A stretch of 64,000 nucleotides of DNA from Clostridium sp. CAG:288 (GTDB lineage Bacteria > Bacillota_I > Bacilli_A > RFN20 > CAG-288). Under the pieces are notes generated by a model. The model was not told the DNA's origin. It made no database searches and saw only the letters and a program-made list of their open reading frames with translations. This document shows positions 1 to 8,408 of this stretch, piece by piece (the first letter of the stretch is position 1; every line of letters begins with the position of its first letter). The stretch spans positions 124,001 to 188,000 of the forward strand of contig FR898192.1 of NCBI GenBank assembly GCA_000437395.1, read 5' to 3'. The translations under genes were made by a program, and so were the position numbers.

Positions 1-1
1 G

Positions 2-529
2 TTTGCAAATGGTATTGTTCAGGCTATGCAAGTCCTTGAAGGAGAGTATATAGGATCTAATCAAATGGATAAAGCTGATAAACTATTTAAGGATACAGTT
101 GTCATGTCTATTACGATTTCAACTATCATGTCCATAATTTTATGGTCAGTTTCTTATCCTTTGTTCATGATGATTATGAAGGACTCTGAGGCTGCTAAAT
201 TGGCCTTTATAGCTTTATCAATAGATATTCTTCTTGAGGTAGGAAGAGCTTGTAACATCATTTCTGTTAGAGCCTTACAAACAGCAGGTGATATTAATTT
301 CCCAGTTTTGTTATCAATATTATCTTGTTGGTTATTTGCAGTTGGGGGAACATATGTTTTAGGAATTCCACTTAAATTAGGATTGATAGGATGTTGGATT
401 TCAATGTGCTTTGATGAATGCTTTAGAGCTGTTGTATTTTGCATTAGATGGAAACATGGTAAGTGGAAAAATAAACATTTATTGACAGGTATTGAAAAAA
501 GTAAAAATAATAAATTCTCTACTATCTAA
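2..529 (+). CDS. MATE family multidrug/cation antiporter, C-terminal part (5' end outside window)
   Basis: The reading frame is open from base 2, so the gene starts before the window and only about 175 C-terminal residues are visible. They include at least four hydrophobic helices and the MATE-typical stretch around ALQTAGDINFPVLLSI, where a polar residue run links two helices. MATE proteins export drugs or metabolites by sodium or proton antiport in the cytoplasmic membrane. The basic C-terminal tail is typical. The stop codon overlaps that of the convergent gene at 526-1434, leaving no room for a terminator between them. Family call is good; substrate unknown. Confidence 0.8.
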   Translation, partial: FANGIVQAMQVLEGEYIGSNQMDKADKLFKDTVVMSITISTIMSIILWSVSYPLFMMIMKDSEAAKLAFIALSIDILLEVGRACNIISVRALQTAGDINFPVLLSILSCWLFAVGGTYVLGIPLKLGLIGCWISMCFDECFRAVVFCIRWKHGKWKNKHLLTGIEKSKNNKFSTI

Positions 530-1434
530 TTCGTATAATTTAATAGCCATTCTATAGGTCTAATTTTATATTTTTCTACTAAGCGTTTGTGTAATTCTAC
601 TAAGAGATTTACTTCACGCTTAGTTTTTTTATGTTTTTTTACTATCGATAATTTTATATCTTTCTTTAAAGCAAAATAGTCTTCTAAAATATCAAATGTT
701 GCAGTTGGAAACAAAGCGCGAGCCATAAGTAATGATATTTCCATCTGATCAAGTTTATAATAATCGATTATTGATATTAGTTCATTTAGATTTATTGCTT
801 TTTCTTTATATAAAAAAGCTAAGTCTCTTGTCGGTGAATCAATGACAATATTAAATGGATTAAATAAATCAAAAGAGGTTAAATCATATAATCTTTTATG
901 TGCATAACATAAATTTTTAACTTCATTACCATAATCTTCCTTCATATCCGTAAGATACTCAATGGCATTTGAACATAAACCGATGGCAAATATTGTTTCT
1001 TTCAATATTATTGGATATGTAAAATCATCTATTTTTAAGTAAGGCACACATTTTTCTTCTATTAAGTTTAGTTTTTCTTCCCAAAGAGTACTTAAATTTG
1101 AAATAGTATACGGTTTTGATAGCTCGTTAATTTCTAAATGTTGAAAGCTAATTAAATTATCTAATTTGTAATCTTTTTTTAAACATGAAACTAACGAAAC
1201 GGTTCCGTATTTTGATTCAACTCCGTATAATCCAGCTCTATTTTTTACAATATGACAATGAGGATTAATATTTAATTTGGAATATAAATATTGTATATAT
1301 TCTTCCATATTTATTAAGTCATTTTCCGTTAAAGAATGTGCCATAACTTTAAATTCATAACCTTTAAATTCAAATTCACTTGCATCTGAATCACTATAGT
1401 AATATCCGTATTGGTCAAAAATAAAGTCTCGCAT
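526..1434 (-). CDS. Uncharacterised protein, possibly of kinase-like (CotS/aminoglycoside phosphotransferase) fold
   Basis: A 302-residue soluble protein with no signal peptide or membrane segment. A very strong ribosome site (AAGGAG) lies six bases before the ATG. I do not recognise it with confidence. The segment around residues 190-215, with FNPFNIVIDSPTRDLAFL, recalls the catalytic-loop to metal-loop region of spore-coat CotS-like or aminoglycoside phosphotransferase-fold proteins, but the HxD catalytic motif is not evident. It sits downstream of the terminator that closes the nrnA-cysQ unit, so it is probably transcribed alone. In a sporulating host a coat-associated role is possible but unproven. 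Confidence 0.5.
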   Translation of the reverse strand: MRDFIFDQYGYYYSDSDASEFEFKGYEFKVMAHSLTENDLINMEEYIQYLYSKLNINPHCHIVKNRAGLYGVESKYGTVSLVSCLKKDYKLDNLISFQHLEINELSKPYTISNLSTLWEEKLNLIEEKCVPYLKIDDFTYPIILKETIFAIGLCSNAIEYLTDMKEDYGNEVKNLCYAHKRLYDLTSFDLFNPFNIVIDSPTRDLAFLYKEKAINLNELISIIDYYKLDQMEISLLMARALFPTATFDILEDYFALKKDIKLSIVKKHKKTKREVNLLVELHKRLVEKYKIRPIEWLLNYTN

Positions 1435-1451
1435 GTCTCTCCTTAAGCAAA

Positions 1452-1483
1452 TAAAAAATGTATGTTATTTTCATAACATACAT
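1452..1483 (-). terminator. Rho-independent terminator after cysQ
   Basis: A perfect 11-bp inverted repeat (ATGTATGTTAT, loop of 4) at 1458-1483 is followed on the minus strand by six T residues. It lies about 20 bases downstream of the cysQ stop and upstream of the next minus-strand gene. Confidence 0.8.
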
Positions 1484-1504
1484 ATTCATTTAAACAATAA
1501 ATTA

Positions 1505-2296
1505 TTACTTAACTAAATCTAAATTGTCTTTGGAGTTAACAATAAAGAAGCCATCACGGTTATAAACATCTTTTTTATTATATGTAATTGGTTCGAGTTT
1601 TGAGGTAACAAATATACCTCCAGCTTCGCTTACAACTGCTTGAGGAGCACATGTATCCCATTCTTTTGAACCAGCACCGAATCTAAATGTTAATTCAGCT
1701 TTACCGCTAGCAATTAAACAAGCTTTTATTGCACTACCATGTTTTATTAATGAAGAAATTCTATCTTTGTGATTGTTAAAAATTGTTAATTCTTGTTCTG
1801 TTTGATGACATACTGAACTTAATTGGATAAGATCAGTTGTCTTATCATTAACATGAATTAATTGCGGTGTTTGACTGTCTTTAGCAAGATAATATGCTTT
1901 GCAACCTAAAGAAGCATAATAAATTTCACCAGTAACTGGAATTGCAACTACACCGACTGCTGGTTGTCCTTTATAAGATAAAGCGATGTTTATGCAAAAT
2001 TGATCATCGTGACGAATAAAGTCTTCAGTTCCGTCTAATGGATCAATAATCCAAACATAATCGTTTGTTAATCTTTCTTCGTTATCAGCCATTTCTTCTG
2101 TTAAAAAGGCATATGTAGGATACTTTGATTTTAATTCGTTATAGATAAGCTCATTACTAGCTTTATCAGCATCGGTGACAGGTGATTTATCGCTTTTAAT
2201 TTCAATATTAAAATGGTCTTTGTAATATTTCATTATTACTTCCATAGCTTTTTTAGCTACGATAATAGCATCGAAAAGTTCTTTACTAAAATTCAT
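1505..2296 (-). CDS. cysQ: 3'(2'),5'-bisphosphate nucleotidase / inositol monophosphatase family
   Basis: A 263-residue protein of the lithium-sensitive, magnesium-dependent inositol monophosphatase superfamily. The metal motif DPLDGT is at residues 85-90, acidic residues EE in LTEEM sit before it, and the second signature WDTCAPQAVV followed by AGG lies near residue 215. CysQ-type members convert 3'-phosphoadenosine 5'-phosphate to AMP. The ATG at 2296 was chosen because GGGAGAA precedes it and it falls five bases after the nrnA stop; a longer frame exists but has no ribosome site. Pairing with nrnA, whose product also removes this nucleotide, supports a nucleotide-salvage role. Inositol phosphatase activity cannot be excluded. 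Confidence 0.8.
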   Translation of the reverse strand: MNFSKELFDAIIVAKKAMEVIMKYYKDHFNIEIKSDKSPVTDADKASNELIYNELKSKYPTYAFLTEEMADNEERLTNDYVWIIDPLDGTEDFIRHDDQFCINIALSYKGQPAVGVVAIPVTGEIYYASLGCKAYYLAKDSQTPQLIHVNDKTTDLIQLSSVCHQTEQELTIFNNHKDRISSLIKHGSAIKACLIASGKAELTFRFGAGSKEWDTCAPQAVVSEAGGIFVTSKLEPITYNKKDVYNRDGFFIVNSKDNLDLVK

Positions 2297-2300
2297 ATAA

Positions 2301-3239
2301 TTATTCTCCCTTTTCAATTTCTTGAGCGATATAATCAATAACTTCTTGATATTTTTCTAATTTATCTAATCTGCATCCTGAAGCACAAAGGTGACCACCG
2401 CCACCAAAGTGTACAGCAATTGGTTGAACTGGAAAACCAGAAGATCTTAATTCAACACGGACTATACCATCTTGGCCTTCAGTAAAGAAAACCCATACTT
2501 TCATTCCTTCAATACTTGCAATTGAATTTACAAATCCAGCGGCACTATTGCTATCGTATCCGAACTCTGCAAGCTTCTCTTTGCTCAATACCATGTAAGC
2601 TATACCTGATGGATGCTTTAAATAGTTTAAGAAAATATAACCTTTAAATCTTAACGACTTTTCTTCAACAAGATATAAAACATCATATATTTCTTTAAAG
2701 CTTGCACCGCATTCGGCTAGCTTTGCTGCTGTTATTAAAGTCTTGGAGTCTATAGGTTGATATAAGAATCTACCTGAATCAGTAATCAATCCTAGAAGAA
2801 GTGGTCCAGCTGCACTTTTTGGAACATATCCAAAATGATCAATTAGCATTTCTGCTAATATTAGTGTGGCAGATACATAGTCTTCTTTGACAATATCGAC
2901 TACGCCAAAAGCTTGTTGGAAAATATGATGGTCGACTTTAGCTAATGCTAAGGCTGTTGTTGCCCTTTTGTCTTCAAGTCTATCTAGCCCTGCTAGGTCA
3001 ACAATGATTGCTAATGAATTCTTTATTGTTTCATCATCAACTTCATCCATTCCTGGAAAGTCTTTAGGTCTTCTTTTAAAGCCAGATCCTAAGGCATATA
3101 TTTTTTTGTTTGGATAAAAATGTCTGAGGGTTTCTCTTAATCCTATTTCGGAACCATAGCAGTCGCCATCAGGGTAAATGTGTCCAAAAATTGTTATTGT
3201 ATCGTATTGTTCTATTAATTTGAAAAAATCTTCGTTCAT
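2301..3239 (-). CDS. nrnA: DHH/DHHA1 phosphoesterase, nanoRNase/pAp phosphatase
   Basis: A 312-residue cytoplasmic enzyme of the NrnA type, which degrades 2-5 nucleotide RNAs and dephosphorylates 3'-phosphoadenosine 5'-phosphate. Visible motifs are H20 and PDGD at residues 23-26, an aspartate near residue 81, VDHH at 102-105, and the DHHA1 substrate-binding glycine motif GGGGH near residue 282. Length matches the family. The gene follows the fba terminator and is tightly coupled to cysQ downstream (five-base gap), forming a two-gene unit for completing RNA decay and recycling the product nucleotide. Confidence 0.88.
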   Translation of the reverse strand: MNEDFFKLIEQYDTITIFGHIYPDGDCYGSEIGLRETLRHFYPNKKIYALGSGFKRRPKDFPGMDEVDDETIKNSLAIIVDLAGLDRLEDKRATTALALAKVDHHIFQQAFGVVDIVKEDYVSATLILAEMLIDHFGYVPKSAAGPLLLGLITDSGRFLYQPIDSKTLITAAKLAECGASFKEIYDVLYLVEEKSLRFKGYIFLNYLKHPSGIAYMVLSKEKLAEFGYDSNSAAGFVNSIASIEGMKVWVFFTEGQDGIVRVELRSSGFPVQPIAVHFGGGGHLCASGCRLDKLEKYQEVIDYIAQEIEKGE

Positions 3240-3254
3240 TTGTTTCCCCCTAGA

Positions 3255-3292
3255 AGAAAAAAGCCCTTGTTAAAAGGGGGGGCTTTTTCTTT
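3255..3292 (-). terminator. Terminator after fba
   Basis: On the minus strand AAAAAGCCCC pairs with GGGCTTTTTT across a short loop, ending in a T run. It sits just after the fba stop and before nrnA. Confidence 0.8.
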
Positions 3293-3304
3293 GATTTTTA
3301 TAAA

Positions 3305-4162
3305 TTATTCAGCTTTGCCAAGTGAACCAAAGACTGTTGCTTTATTAATGACAACTTCTTTAATTCCTTCTCTTCCTGGGCCAATAATCTTACGTGGATC
3401 GTAAACTTTATCGTTTTCAGATAAAACTTTTCTTACGATTGCTGTCCAAGCTTGTTGACATTCAGTGTTGATGTTAATCTTGGATGTTCCTCTAGCAATA
3501 GCCATTTTGAATTGGTCATCGTGAATGCCAGAGCCACCATGTAAAACAAGTGGAATTCCTAATAAGTCGGAAATTTCTTGCATTTCAGCAAAGCCAAGTT
3601 TTGGTTCACCGTGGTATGGACCATGAACTGAACCTAAAGCTGGAGCTAAGCAATCAACGCCAGTTTCATCGACTAATCTCTTACATTCGCTTGGAACAGC
3701 GTACATTGATTCAGCGACAACTGAATCTTCTTGTCCGCCAACTCTGCCTAATTCAGCTTCGACAGAAACGTTACGTGGATGTGCATATTCGACAACTTGT
3801 TTAACGATTCTGATATTTTCTTCGAGCGGATAGTGAGAAGCATCAATCATAACTGATGTGAATCCAGCATCAATTGCGTTTTTGCAATCTTCAAATGATG
3901 GGCCGTGATCGACGTGTAAAGCAACTGGAACTGTGATATGGAGATCTTCCATTAAACCTTTGACCATACCGACAACTGTGTGCCAACCACCCATATATTT
4001 AGCGGCAGAAACTGTAACGCCAAGGATGACAGGTGTTCTTGTCTTTTCAGCTGTTTCTAAAATTGCTGATGTCCATTCAACGTTGTTAATATTAAATTGA
4101 CCAACTGCGTAATGTTCTTTATATGCTTTTCTAAGCATATTATTCATGTTTTCTAAAGCCAT
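3305..4162 (-). CDS. fba: Class II fructose-1,6-bisphosphate aldolase
   Basis: A 285-residue zinc-dependent aldolase that cleaves fructose 1,6-bisphosphate to dihydroxyacetone phosphate and glyceraldehyde 3-phosphate in glycolysis. Zinc-site residues are seen in HVDHG (residues 83-87), followed by EAELGRVGG, a GSVHG phosphate loop, LHGGSG and GTSKININTE, all in family order. The start at 4162 is preceded by GGAGAA; a longer frame upstream overlaps rpoE and lacks a site. It lies four bases after rpoE, in the order rpoE-fba seen near pyrG/fba in Bacillus, and ends at a terminator. Confidence 0.95.
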   Translation of the reverse strand: MALENMNNMLRKAYKEHYAVGQFNINNVEWTSAILETAEKTRTPVILGVTVSAAKYMGGWHTVVGMVKGLMEDLHITVPVALHVDHGPSFEDCKNAIDAGFTSVMIDASHYPLEENIRIVKQVVEYAHPRNVSVEAELGRVGGQEDSVVAESMYAVPSECKRLVDETGVDCLAPALGSVHGPYHGEPKLGFAEMQEISDLLGIPLVLHGGSGIHDDQFKMAIARGTSKININTECQQAWTAIVRKVLSENDKVYDPRKIIGPGREGIKEVVINKATVFGSLGKAE

Positions 4163-4166
4163 ATGA

Positions 4167-4562
4167 TTATTCTCCTTCCATTTCTTCATCGGCATCTATA
4201 ATTATATCACTTTTTTTGAGTTCATCATTGTAAAGATCATCTTCAGATGAATCTTCATCGTTGAAATCTTCATCCTCATCTTCATTTTCTTCATCTTCGT
4301 CTTCATCTTTATAGACGTCGTTCATGTCGATGTGAACTTTTTCAAACTTATTTCTTGATCTTAAATCCCATGTGTTTTCGCCTAATGTAACAAATCTTCC
4401 ATCGAGCATGAGGTTTGTGTAGAAACGTGATATACGTTTTGCGCATTCTTCTTCACTTAAATTAAGTTCAGCAACAATTTGGGCAACTAACTCTTTAAAA
4501 GTAATAGGCTCTGTTCTTTGCGATACGATTTCGTAGGCAACATCTAACATTGATTTTTCCAT
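4167..4562 (-). CDS. rpoE: RNA polymerase delta subunit
   Basis: A 131-residue protein with an N-terminal winged-helix HARE-HTH domain (about residues 1-75, ending in WDLRSRNKF) and a C-terminal tail dominated by Asp and Glu, the hallmark of the delta subunit. Delta binds RNA polymerase in Firmicutes, increases promoter selectivity and speeds recycling. The acidic tail is fully present. It sits between argS and fba, and the ywiB-argS-rpoE order matches Bacillus. Confidence 0.92.
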   Translation of the reverse strand: MEKSMLDVAYEIVSQRTEPITFKELVAQIVAELNLSEEECAKRISRFYTNLMLDGRFVTLGENTWDLRSRNKFEKVHIDMNDVYKDEDEDEENEDEDEDFNDEDSSEDDLYNDELKKSDIIIDADEEMEGE

Positions 4563-4586
4563 AATGTTTTTCCTTTCTTTTTTATA

Positions 4587-6224
4587 TTACATCCTATTTG
4601 GAGCTTTAACGCCAATAAGATCTAATGCGTTTTTGAGTGTTTGAGCACTTGCTTTACATAAGGCTAATCTGCTTGCACTTAAGTCTGGATTTCCTTCATC
4701 TAAGACTCTACATTTTGTATAGAATTCGTTGATTTGTGAAGCGAGTTTTTGAATATATATAGTAATTTTATATGGCTCTCTTGTTAATCCTGCTTCTAAG
4801 ATTGCATCTTGGAATCCAGCGATAGTTTTTAATAATTCAATTTCAACTGGTTCAGTTAAAAGGTGAGCACTCTTATCAATAGTTAATCCCTTAAGTTTAG
4901 CTGAATCTAACATTGAAACAAGTCTAGCGTGAGAGTACATTGCGTAGTAAACAGGGTTATCTGATGATAGTGATTTAGCTAAATCAATATCGAAATCTAG
5001 ATGGCTAGATCCAGAACGTGTTACAAAGTAATAACGAGTGGCTGAAACACCAACATCAGAAATTAATTCTCTCATAGAAACAGCATTACCTGTTCTCTTA
5101 CTCATCTTGTATTCTTGTCCGTCTTTGAAAAGTCTTACCATTTGAATGATAACAATTCCGATTTTCTCTGGATCATATCCAAGAGACTTCATAGAACTTT
5201 TTAATCTAGCTATATAGCCATGGTGATCTGCACCGAAAACATCGATAATTTGATCGAAGCCTCTATCATATTTAGTTTTGTGGTAAGCAATATCTGGTAA
5301 AAGATATGTATATGAACCATCAGATTTTACGATAACTCTATCTTTATCGTCTCCATCTTGAATTGTTTTAAGATAGGTAGCACCATCTTGTTCGTAACAC
5401 ATAGGCTTAAGTTCGGCTTTAACTTCTTCAACTTTACCATCTTGTCTGATTTTATTTTCAGAAGAGAATACATCGAATTCAACGCCAAACTTCTTTAAAT
5501 CTTTAACTATTTGGGCAAACATAGCTTGAATACCTTTTTCTTTGAGATATTTAAGTTGTTCATCTTCGGATAAAGGTAAAAGTCTATCGCCTTCGGCTTT
5601 ATAGATTGACTTAGCAATTCTAATAACGTCTTTACCATAATAGCCGTTTTCAGGCATTTCTTGTTTACCTAAACCACAGGCTTCTTTATATCTAGCAAGT
5701 AAGGACTTTGCTAAATTGTCGACTTGGTTTCCACCATCGTTAATGTAATATTCAGCAGTAACATCGAATCCACATTTTCTTAAGACTCTAACTAAAGAAT
5801 CTCCGACAGCAGCTCCTCTAGCATGACCTAAATGTAAGTCACCAGTTGGGTTAGCAGAAACATATTCGACGTTTACCTTTGTGCCATTGCCGTATGTTAA
5901 TTGACCGTATTTTTTTCCTTCTTTTATTACTTCTTTAACAACTGCTTGCAAGGATTTAAGATTAATAAAGAAATTGATAAATCCTGGTCCTGCAACTTCT
6001 ATTTTTTCAACTTCTTCAAGCTTGAAATTATTAACGATTTCTTCTGCGACAAGTCTAGGAGACTTATGAGCAACTTTGGCAAGTCTCATTGCAATGTTAG
6101 CAGCATAGTCACCATGTTCTCTTGTTTTTGAGTGTTCGATAACAATCTCGTCTAATTTGATTTCATATCCAAGTTTATCGAGAACTCTTTTCAATTCTTC
6201 TGCAATTTTGTTTTCAAGTTTCAT
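4587..6224 (-). CDS. argS: Arginyl-tRNA synthetase
   Basis: A 545-residue class I aminoacyl-tRNA synthetase that charges tRNA-Arg. It has the N-terminal Add1 tRNA-binding domain, the HIGH-type motif HLGH at residues 131-134 (within ANPTGDLHLGHARG), the KMSKR loop near residue 373, and the DALR anticodon-binding domain at the C terminus. An AAGGA site precedes the start. It is cotranscribed with the ywiB-like gene upstream (12-base gap) and rpoE downstream. Confidence 0.97.
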   Translation of the reverse strand: MKLENKIAEELKRVLDKLGYEIKLDEIVIEHSKTREHGDYAANIAMRLAKVAHKSPRLVAEEIVNNFKLEEVEKIEVAGPGFINFFINLKSLQAVVKEVIKEGKKYGQLTYGNGTKVNVEYVSANPTGDLHLGHARGAAVGDSLVRVLRKCGFDVTAEYYINDGGNQVDNLAKSLLARYKEACGLGKQEMPENGYYGKDVIRIAKSIYKAEGDRLLPLSEDEQLKYLKEKGIQAMFAQIVKDLKKFGVEFDVFSSENKIRQDGKVEEVKAELKPMCYEQDGATYLKTIQDGDDKDRVIVKSDGSYTYLLPDIAYHKTKYDRGFDQIIDVFGADHHGYIARLKSSMKSLGYDPEKIGIVIIQMVRLFKDGQEYKMSKRTGNAVSMRELISDVGVSATRYYFVTRSGSSHLDFDIDLAKSLSSDNPVYYAMYSHARLVSMLDSAKLKGLTIDKSAHLLTEPVEIELLKTIAGFQDAILEAGLTREPYKITIYIQKLASQINEFYTKCRVLDEGNPDLSASRLALCKASAQTLKNALDLIGVKAPNRM

Positions 6225-6236
6225 TGTAATTTTTCC

Positions 6237-6605
6237 TTATTCTTTTTCAGTTATAATAATTTCTGTAGGTTCATCAACTTCTTTTCCATCGTGAACTATT
6301 TGATAGACAAACGATACTTCATTTGGAAAGTCAAAGAACATTCTTGTCATAAACACGTTGTATTCAACTTTAGCATTTAATTCGGACACTGAAGCTGACA
6401 TTTTAGTTAATGAATTAAGCTTTAAAATGCCTTTTACATCCAAGCCTTTAGCAATTCTTTGAAATGCTAACGACTCATCTGAGAGCTTTCTAATTTTAAT
6501 TCTTGTTCCTTCTTTTGATTCAAATTCATAGAGGTTATTAGCATTGCTAATACATTCTAGTATTTCATCTTCGAAACCTCTATTAAATATAGCTTTAAAT
6601 GACAC
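6237..6605 (-). CDS. DUF1934 (YwiB-like) beta-barrel protein
   Basis: A 122-residue protein starting at a GTG codon (GGTGAT lies upstream). It has alternating beta-strand character and resembles the YwiB/DUF1934 calycin-like family, whose members usually sit directly upstream of argS in Bacilli, as here. Function is unknown in the family. The family call rests as much on position as on sequence, so it is moderate. A TATAAT-like element at 6624-6629 on the minus strand, about 18 bases before the start, is the likely -10 box. Confidence 0.6.
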   Translation of the reverse strand: MSFKAIFNRGFEDEILECISNANNLYEFESKEGTRIKIRKLSDESLAFQRIAKGLDVKGILKLNSLTKMSASVSELNAKVEYNVFMTRMFFDFPNEVSFVYQIVHDGKEVDEPTEIIITEKE

Positions 6606-6690
6606 CTAAAAATCACCGCATCTATTATAAACTAAAGTTAATATAACTACTACATTTATTATAGTAAAAATGCTGTTTTTGAAATAAAAA

Positions 6691-6735
6691 TATAAAAAAA
6701 GCTCTTATTATTTAAAAATTGACTTAAATAATAAG
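6691..6735 (-). terminator. Terminator after the hemolysin III gene
   Basis: An 11-bp inverted repeat (CTTATTATTTA, 6704-6735) is followed by a T run on the minus strand, directly after the stop at 6745. Confidence 0.75.
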
Positions 6736-6744
6736 AACTAAATA

Positions 6745-7491
6745 TTAAATTCCGATTACAGCGTAAAGCAAAATACCCATATATTGAAGTATTGTTCCAA
6801 ACAAATCAAATAAATGCCAAATTGAATGGAAATATTTTACTTTCTTTCCAAGTGCATAGAATATTACTCCGACTGTATAACAAACTCCTCCGGCAATAAT
6901 GAGTATTACTCCTGGAAGAGCCATGTTTTTTACTAAAAGTTTAATAGCAGCGACAATGCCCCAACCCATGATAATATATAAGATTTGAGACATTATTTTT
7001 ACTGGCTTTTTATCTAACATAATAGCGTTAAATACGATACCTAATATTGCTAAGAACCAAACGATTCCTAAGATTAAATATCCCCAAATCCATTCGTTTC
7101 TTAATGTAATTAAACATATTGGAGTATATGTTCCGGCAATCAAAAGATAAATGGTACAGTGATCAAATACTCTAAAAACCTTCTTAGCTTTATTTATAAA
7201 TAAGAAATGATATATTGCTGACATTGTATAGAGAATCATTATAGATAATCCGAAGATTATCATTGACATTACTCCGATTTTATCAGTTTTTAAAGCCGCA
7301 AAAACAATTCCAACTACTAAAGCTCCAATACCTAAAGCGCCTCCGACAATATGTGAAACGGCGTTAAATATTTCCTCGCCACGAGTATATTTTGGGAGTG
7401 TTTTAGCTATTTCTGCTCTTTTAGCTTCTTTAGCTTTCTTTTTTTGGATAGCTAGTTCTTCTTTACTTAGTGTTGTATTTTTATTATCCAT
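6745..7491 (-). CDS. Hemolysin III family (PAQR-like) membrane protein
   Basis: A 248-residue protein with a charged N-terminal segment of about 40 residues followed by seven hydrophobic helices. Family signatures are visible: FNAVSHIVG in the first helix region, SAIYH, DHCTIYLLIAGTYTP and the C-terminal HSIWHLFDLFG. The conserved His and Asp residues fit a membrane zinc hydrolase fold related to progestin/adiponectin receptors. Despite the name, most bacterial members are not proven toxins. The start at 7491 is preceded by GGAGG with six-base spacing, better than the upstream alternative. Confidence 0.88.
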   Translation of the reverse strand: MDNKNTTLSKEELAIQKKKAKEAKRAEIAKTLPKYTRGEEIFNAVSHIVGGALGIGALVVGIVFAALKTDKIGVMSMIIFGLSIMILYTMSAIYHFLFINKAKKVFRVFDHCTIYLLIAGTYTPICLITLRNEWIWGYLILGIVWFLAILGIVFNAIMLDKKPVKIMSQILYIIMGWGIVAAIKLLVKNMALPGVILIIAGGVCYTVGVIFYALGKKVKYFHSIWHLFDLFGTILQYMGILLYAVIGI

Positions 7492-7607
7492 ATTTACCTC
7501 CATAGGGATATTTTATAACTTAAGTTACTTAATTTAAATACTTTATTTTTTAAGTGTCAAACTTTGGAGGCTATTTGCATATATTCTACTGCAACAAGGA
7601 GAACTTT

Positions 7608-8063
7608 ATGGAAAAACAACCACCAAATTACTATGGTAACAATTATTCTAATCAGCCTTATCCAAATCAAAATATGGGAATGAATCCAAACTACAATAAC
7701 CCATATGTAAATAATCAAATGCCTGATTATCCATTACCGAACGCTGGTAATGATAATAACAGCAATGATAAAACAATGGCAAACGATTCTAACTGTATTA
7801 GTGATTTATGCAAAATGAACAAAGGTAAATCTATTACAGTTTATTGTTCTTTCACTGATTCAGCAGAATGGCACGATAAAGTCTTTAAAGAAATTTTATA
7901 TAGTGCTGGAGATGATAATATTATTATTTATAATCCTCAAGATGGAAAGTTTACTGTTATTGTTTCGGTTTATGTCAATTTTGTTGAGTTTTATGATTTA
8001 GATGTTTTAAGTGTCCAAGTTCAAAAAAAGGACAATGGAACAAGTCAAAATAACAAAGAATAA
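7608..8063 (+). CDS. gerQ: GerQ-like spore coat/germination protein
   Basis: A 151-residue protein with an Asn/Pro/Tyr/Gln-rich N-terminal half (residues 1-60) and a conserved C-terminal domain. The domain reads LCKMNKGKSITVYCSF, then SAEWHDKVF, AGDDNIIIYNPQDGK and VYVNFVEF, closely following the GerQ pattern (LNKGK..TVY.TF..S.EW..KVF....AAGRDHII..DP.TGK...L.MVYLDYVTF). GerQ is a coat protein cross-linked by transglutaminase and needed for normal germination. The start at 7608 follows AGGAGAA; an upstream in-frame ATG lacks a site. The gene stands alone against the minus-strand neighbours. The arginine of AGRDH is Asp here. Confidence 0.75.
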   Translation: MEKQPPNYYGNNYSNQPYPNQNMGMNPNYNNPYVNNQMPDYPLPNAGNDNNSNDKTMANDSNCISDLCKMNKGKSITVYCSFTDSAEWHDKVFKEILYSAGDDNIIIYNPQDGKFTVIVSVYVNFVEFYDLDVLSVQVQKKDNGTSQNNKE

Positions 8064-8090
8064 AAAATGGGCTCTTTAGCCCATTTTTCA
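8062..8090. terminator. Bidirectional terminator between gerQ and ricA
   Basis: TGGGCT and AGCCCA pair across CTTT, flanked by A and T runs on both sides, serving the two convergent genes. Confidence 0.85.
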
Positions 8091-8408
8091 TTCTATTATG
8101 TGAATAACTTTTTTAACTATTTCATCTATTATTTCTTTGTCGTTAGATAAATTAATTAATTTTGGATCATCGTTAATAGATTTTTCTAACTCTTTCACTT
8201 CAGCTATTAATTTTAATTGGTCTTGAATATTATCTGATAAAGCTATTTGCTTTCTTTTTTCTTTAGCTTTAATTTTCGTTTGATTTAATTCTTCATCGTT
8301 AGCTATAGCTTCTTTTAAAGATATATATTCTTGTACAACTTTTAATTCTTTAAATGATTCAACAAGTTTAGTTGCTTCAGCTTTTAGAGCTTCTTCTTCA
8401 GTCATCAA
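8088..8408 (-). CDS. ricA: YlbF/YmcA family protein RicA
   Basis: A 106-residue, largely alpha-helical, charged protein of the YlbF/YmcA family. In Bacillus, RicA (YmcA), RicF (YlbF) and RicT (YaaT) form an iron-sulfur complex that directs RNase Y mRNA processing and affects competence and sporulation. Position supports RicA rather than RicF: it overlaps miaB by 11 bases, as ymcA follows ymcB in Bacillus, and lies in the same unit as rny. The start could be 8408 or the next codon. Confidence 0.75.
   Translation of the reverse strand: MMTEEEALKAEATKLVESFKELKVVQEYISLKEAIANDEELNQTKIKAKEKRKQIALSDNIQDQLKLIAEVKELEKSINDDPKLINLSNDKEIIDEIVKKVIHIIE

Noticed and set aside
3550..3804. Plus-strand open frame inside fba, and similar antisense frames in other genes
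   Set aside because: These are shadows of strongly supported genes; they lack ribosome sites and show no protein-family features.
6237..6605. Riboswitch or T-box leader for argS
   Set aside because: The leader before the first gene is too short and shows no T-box or specifier structure.
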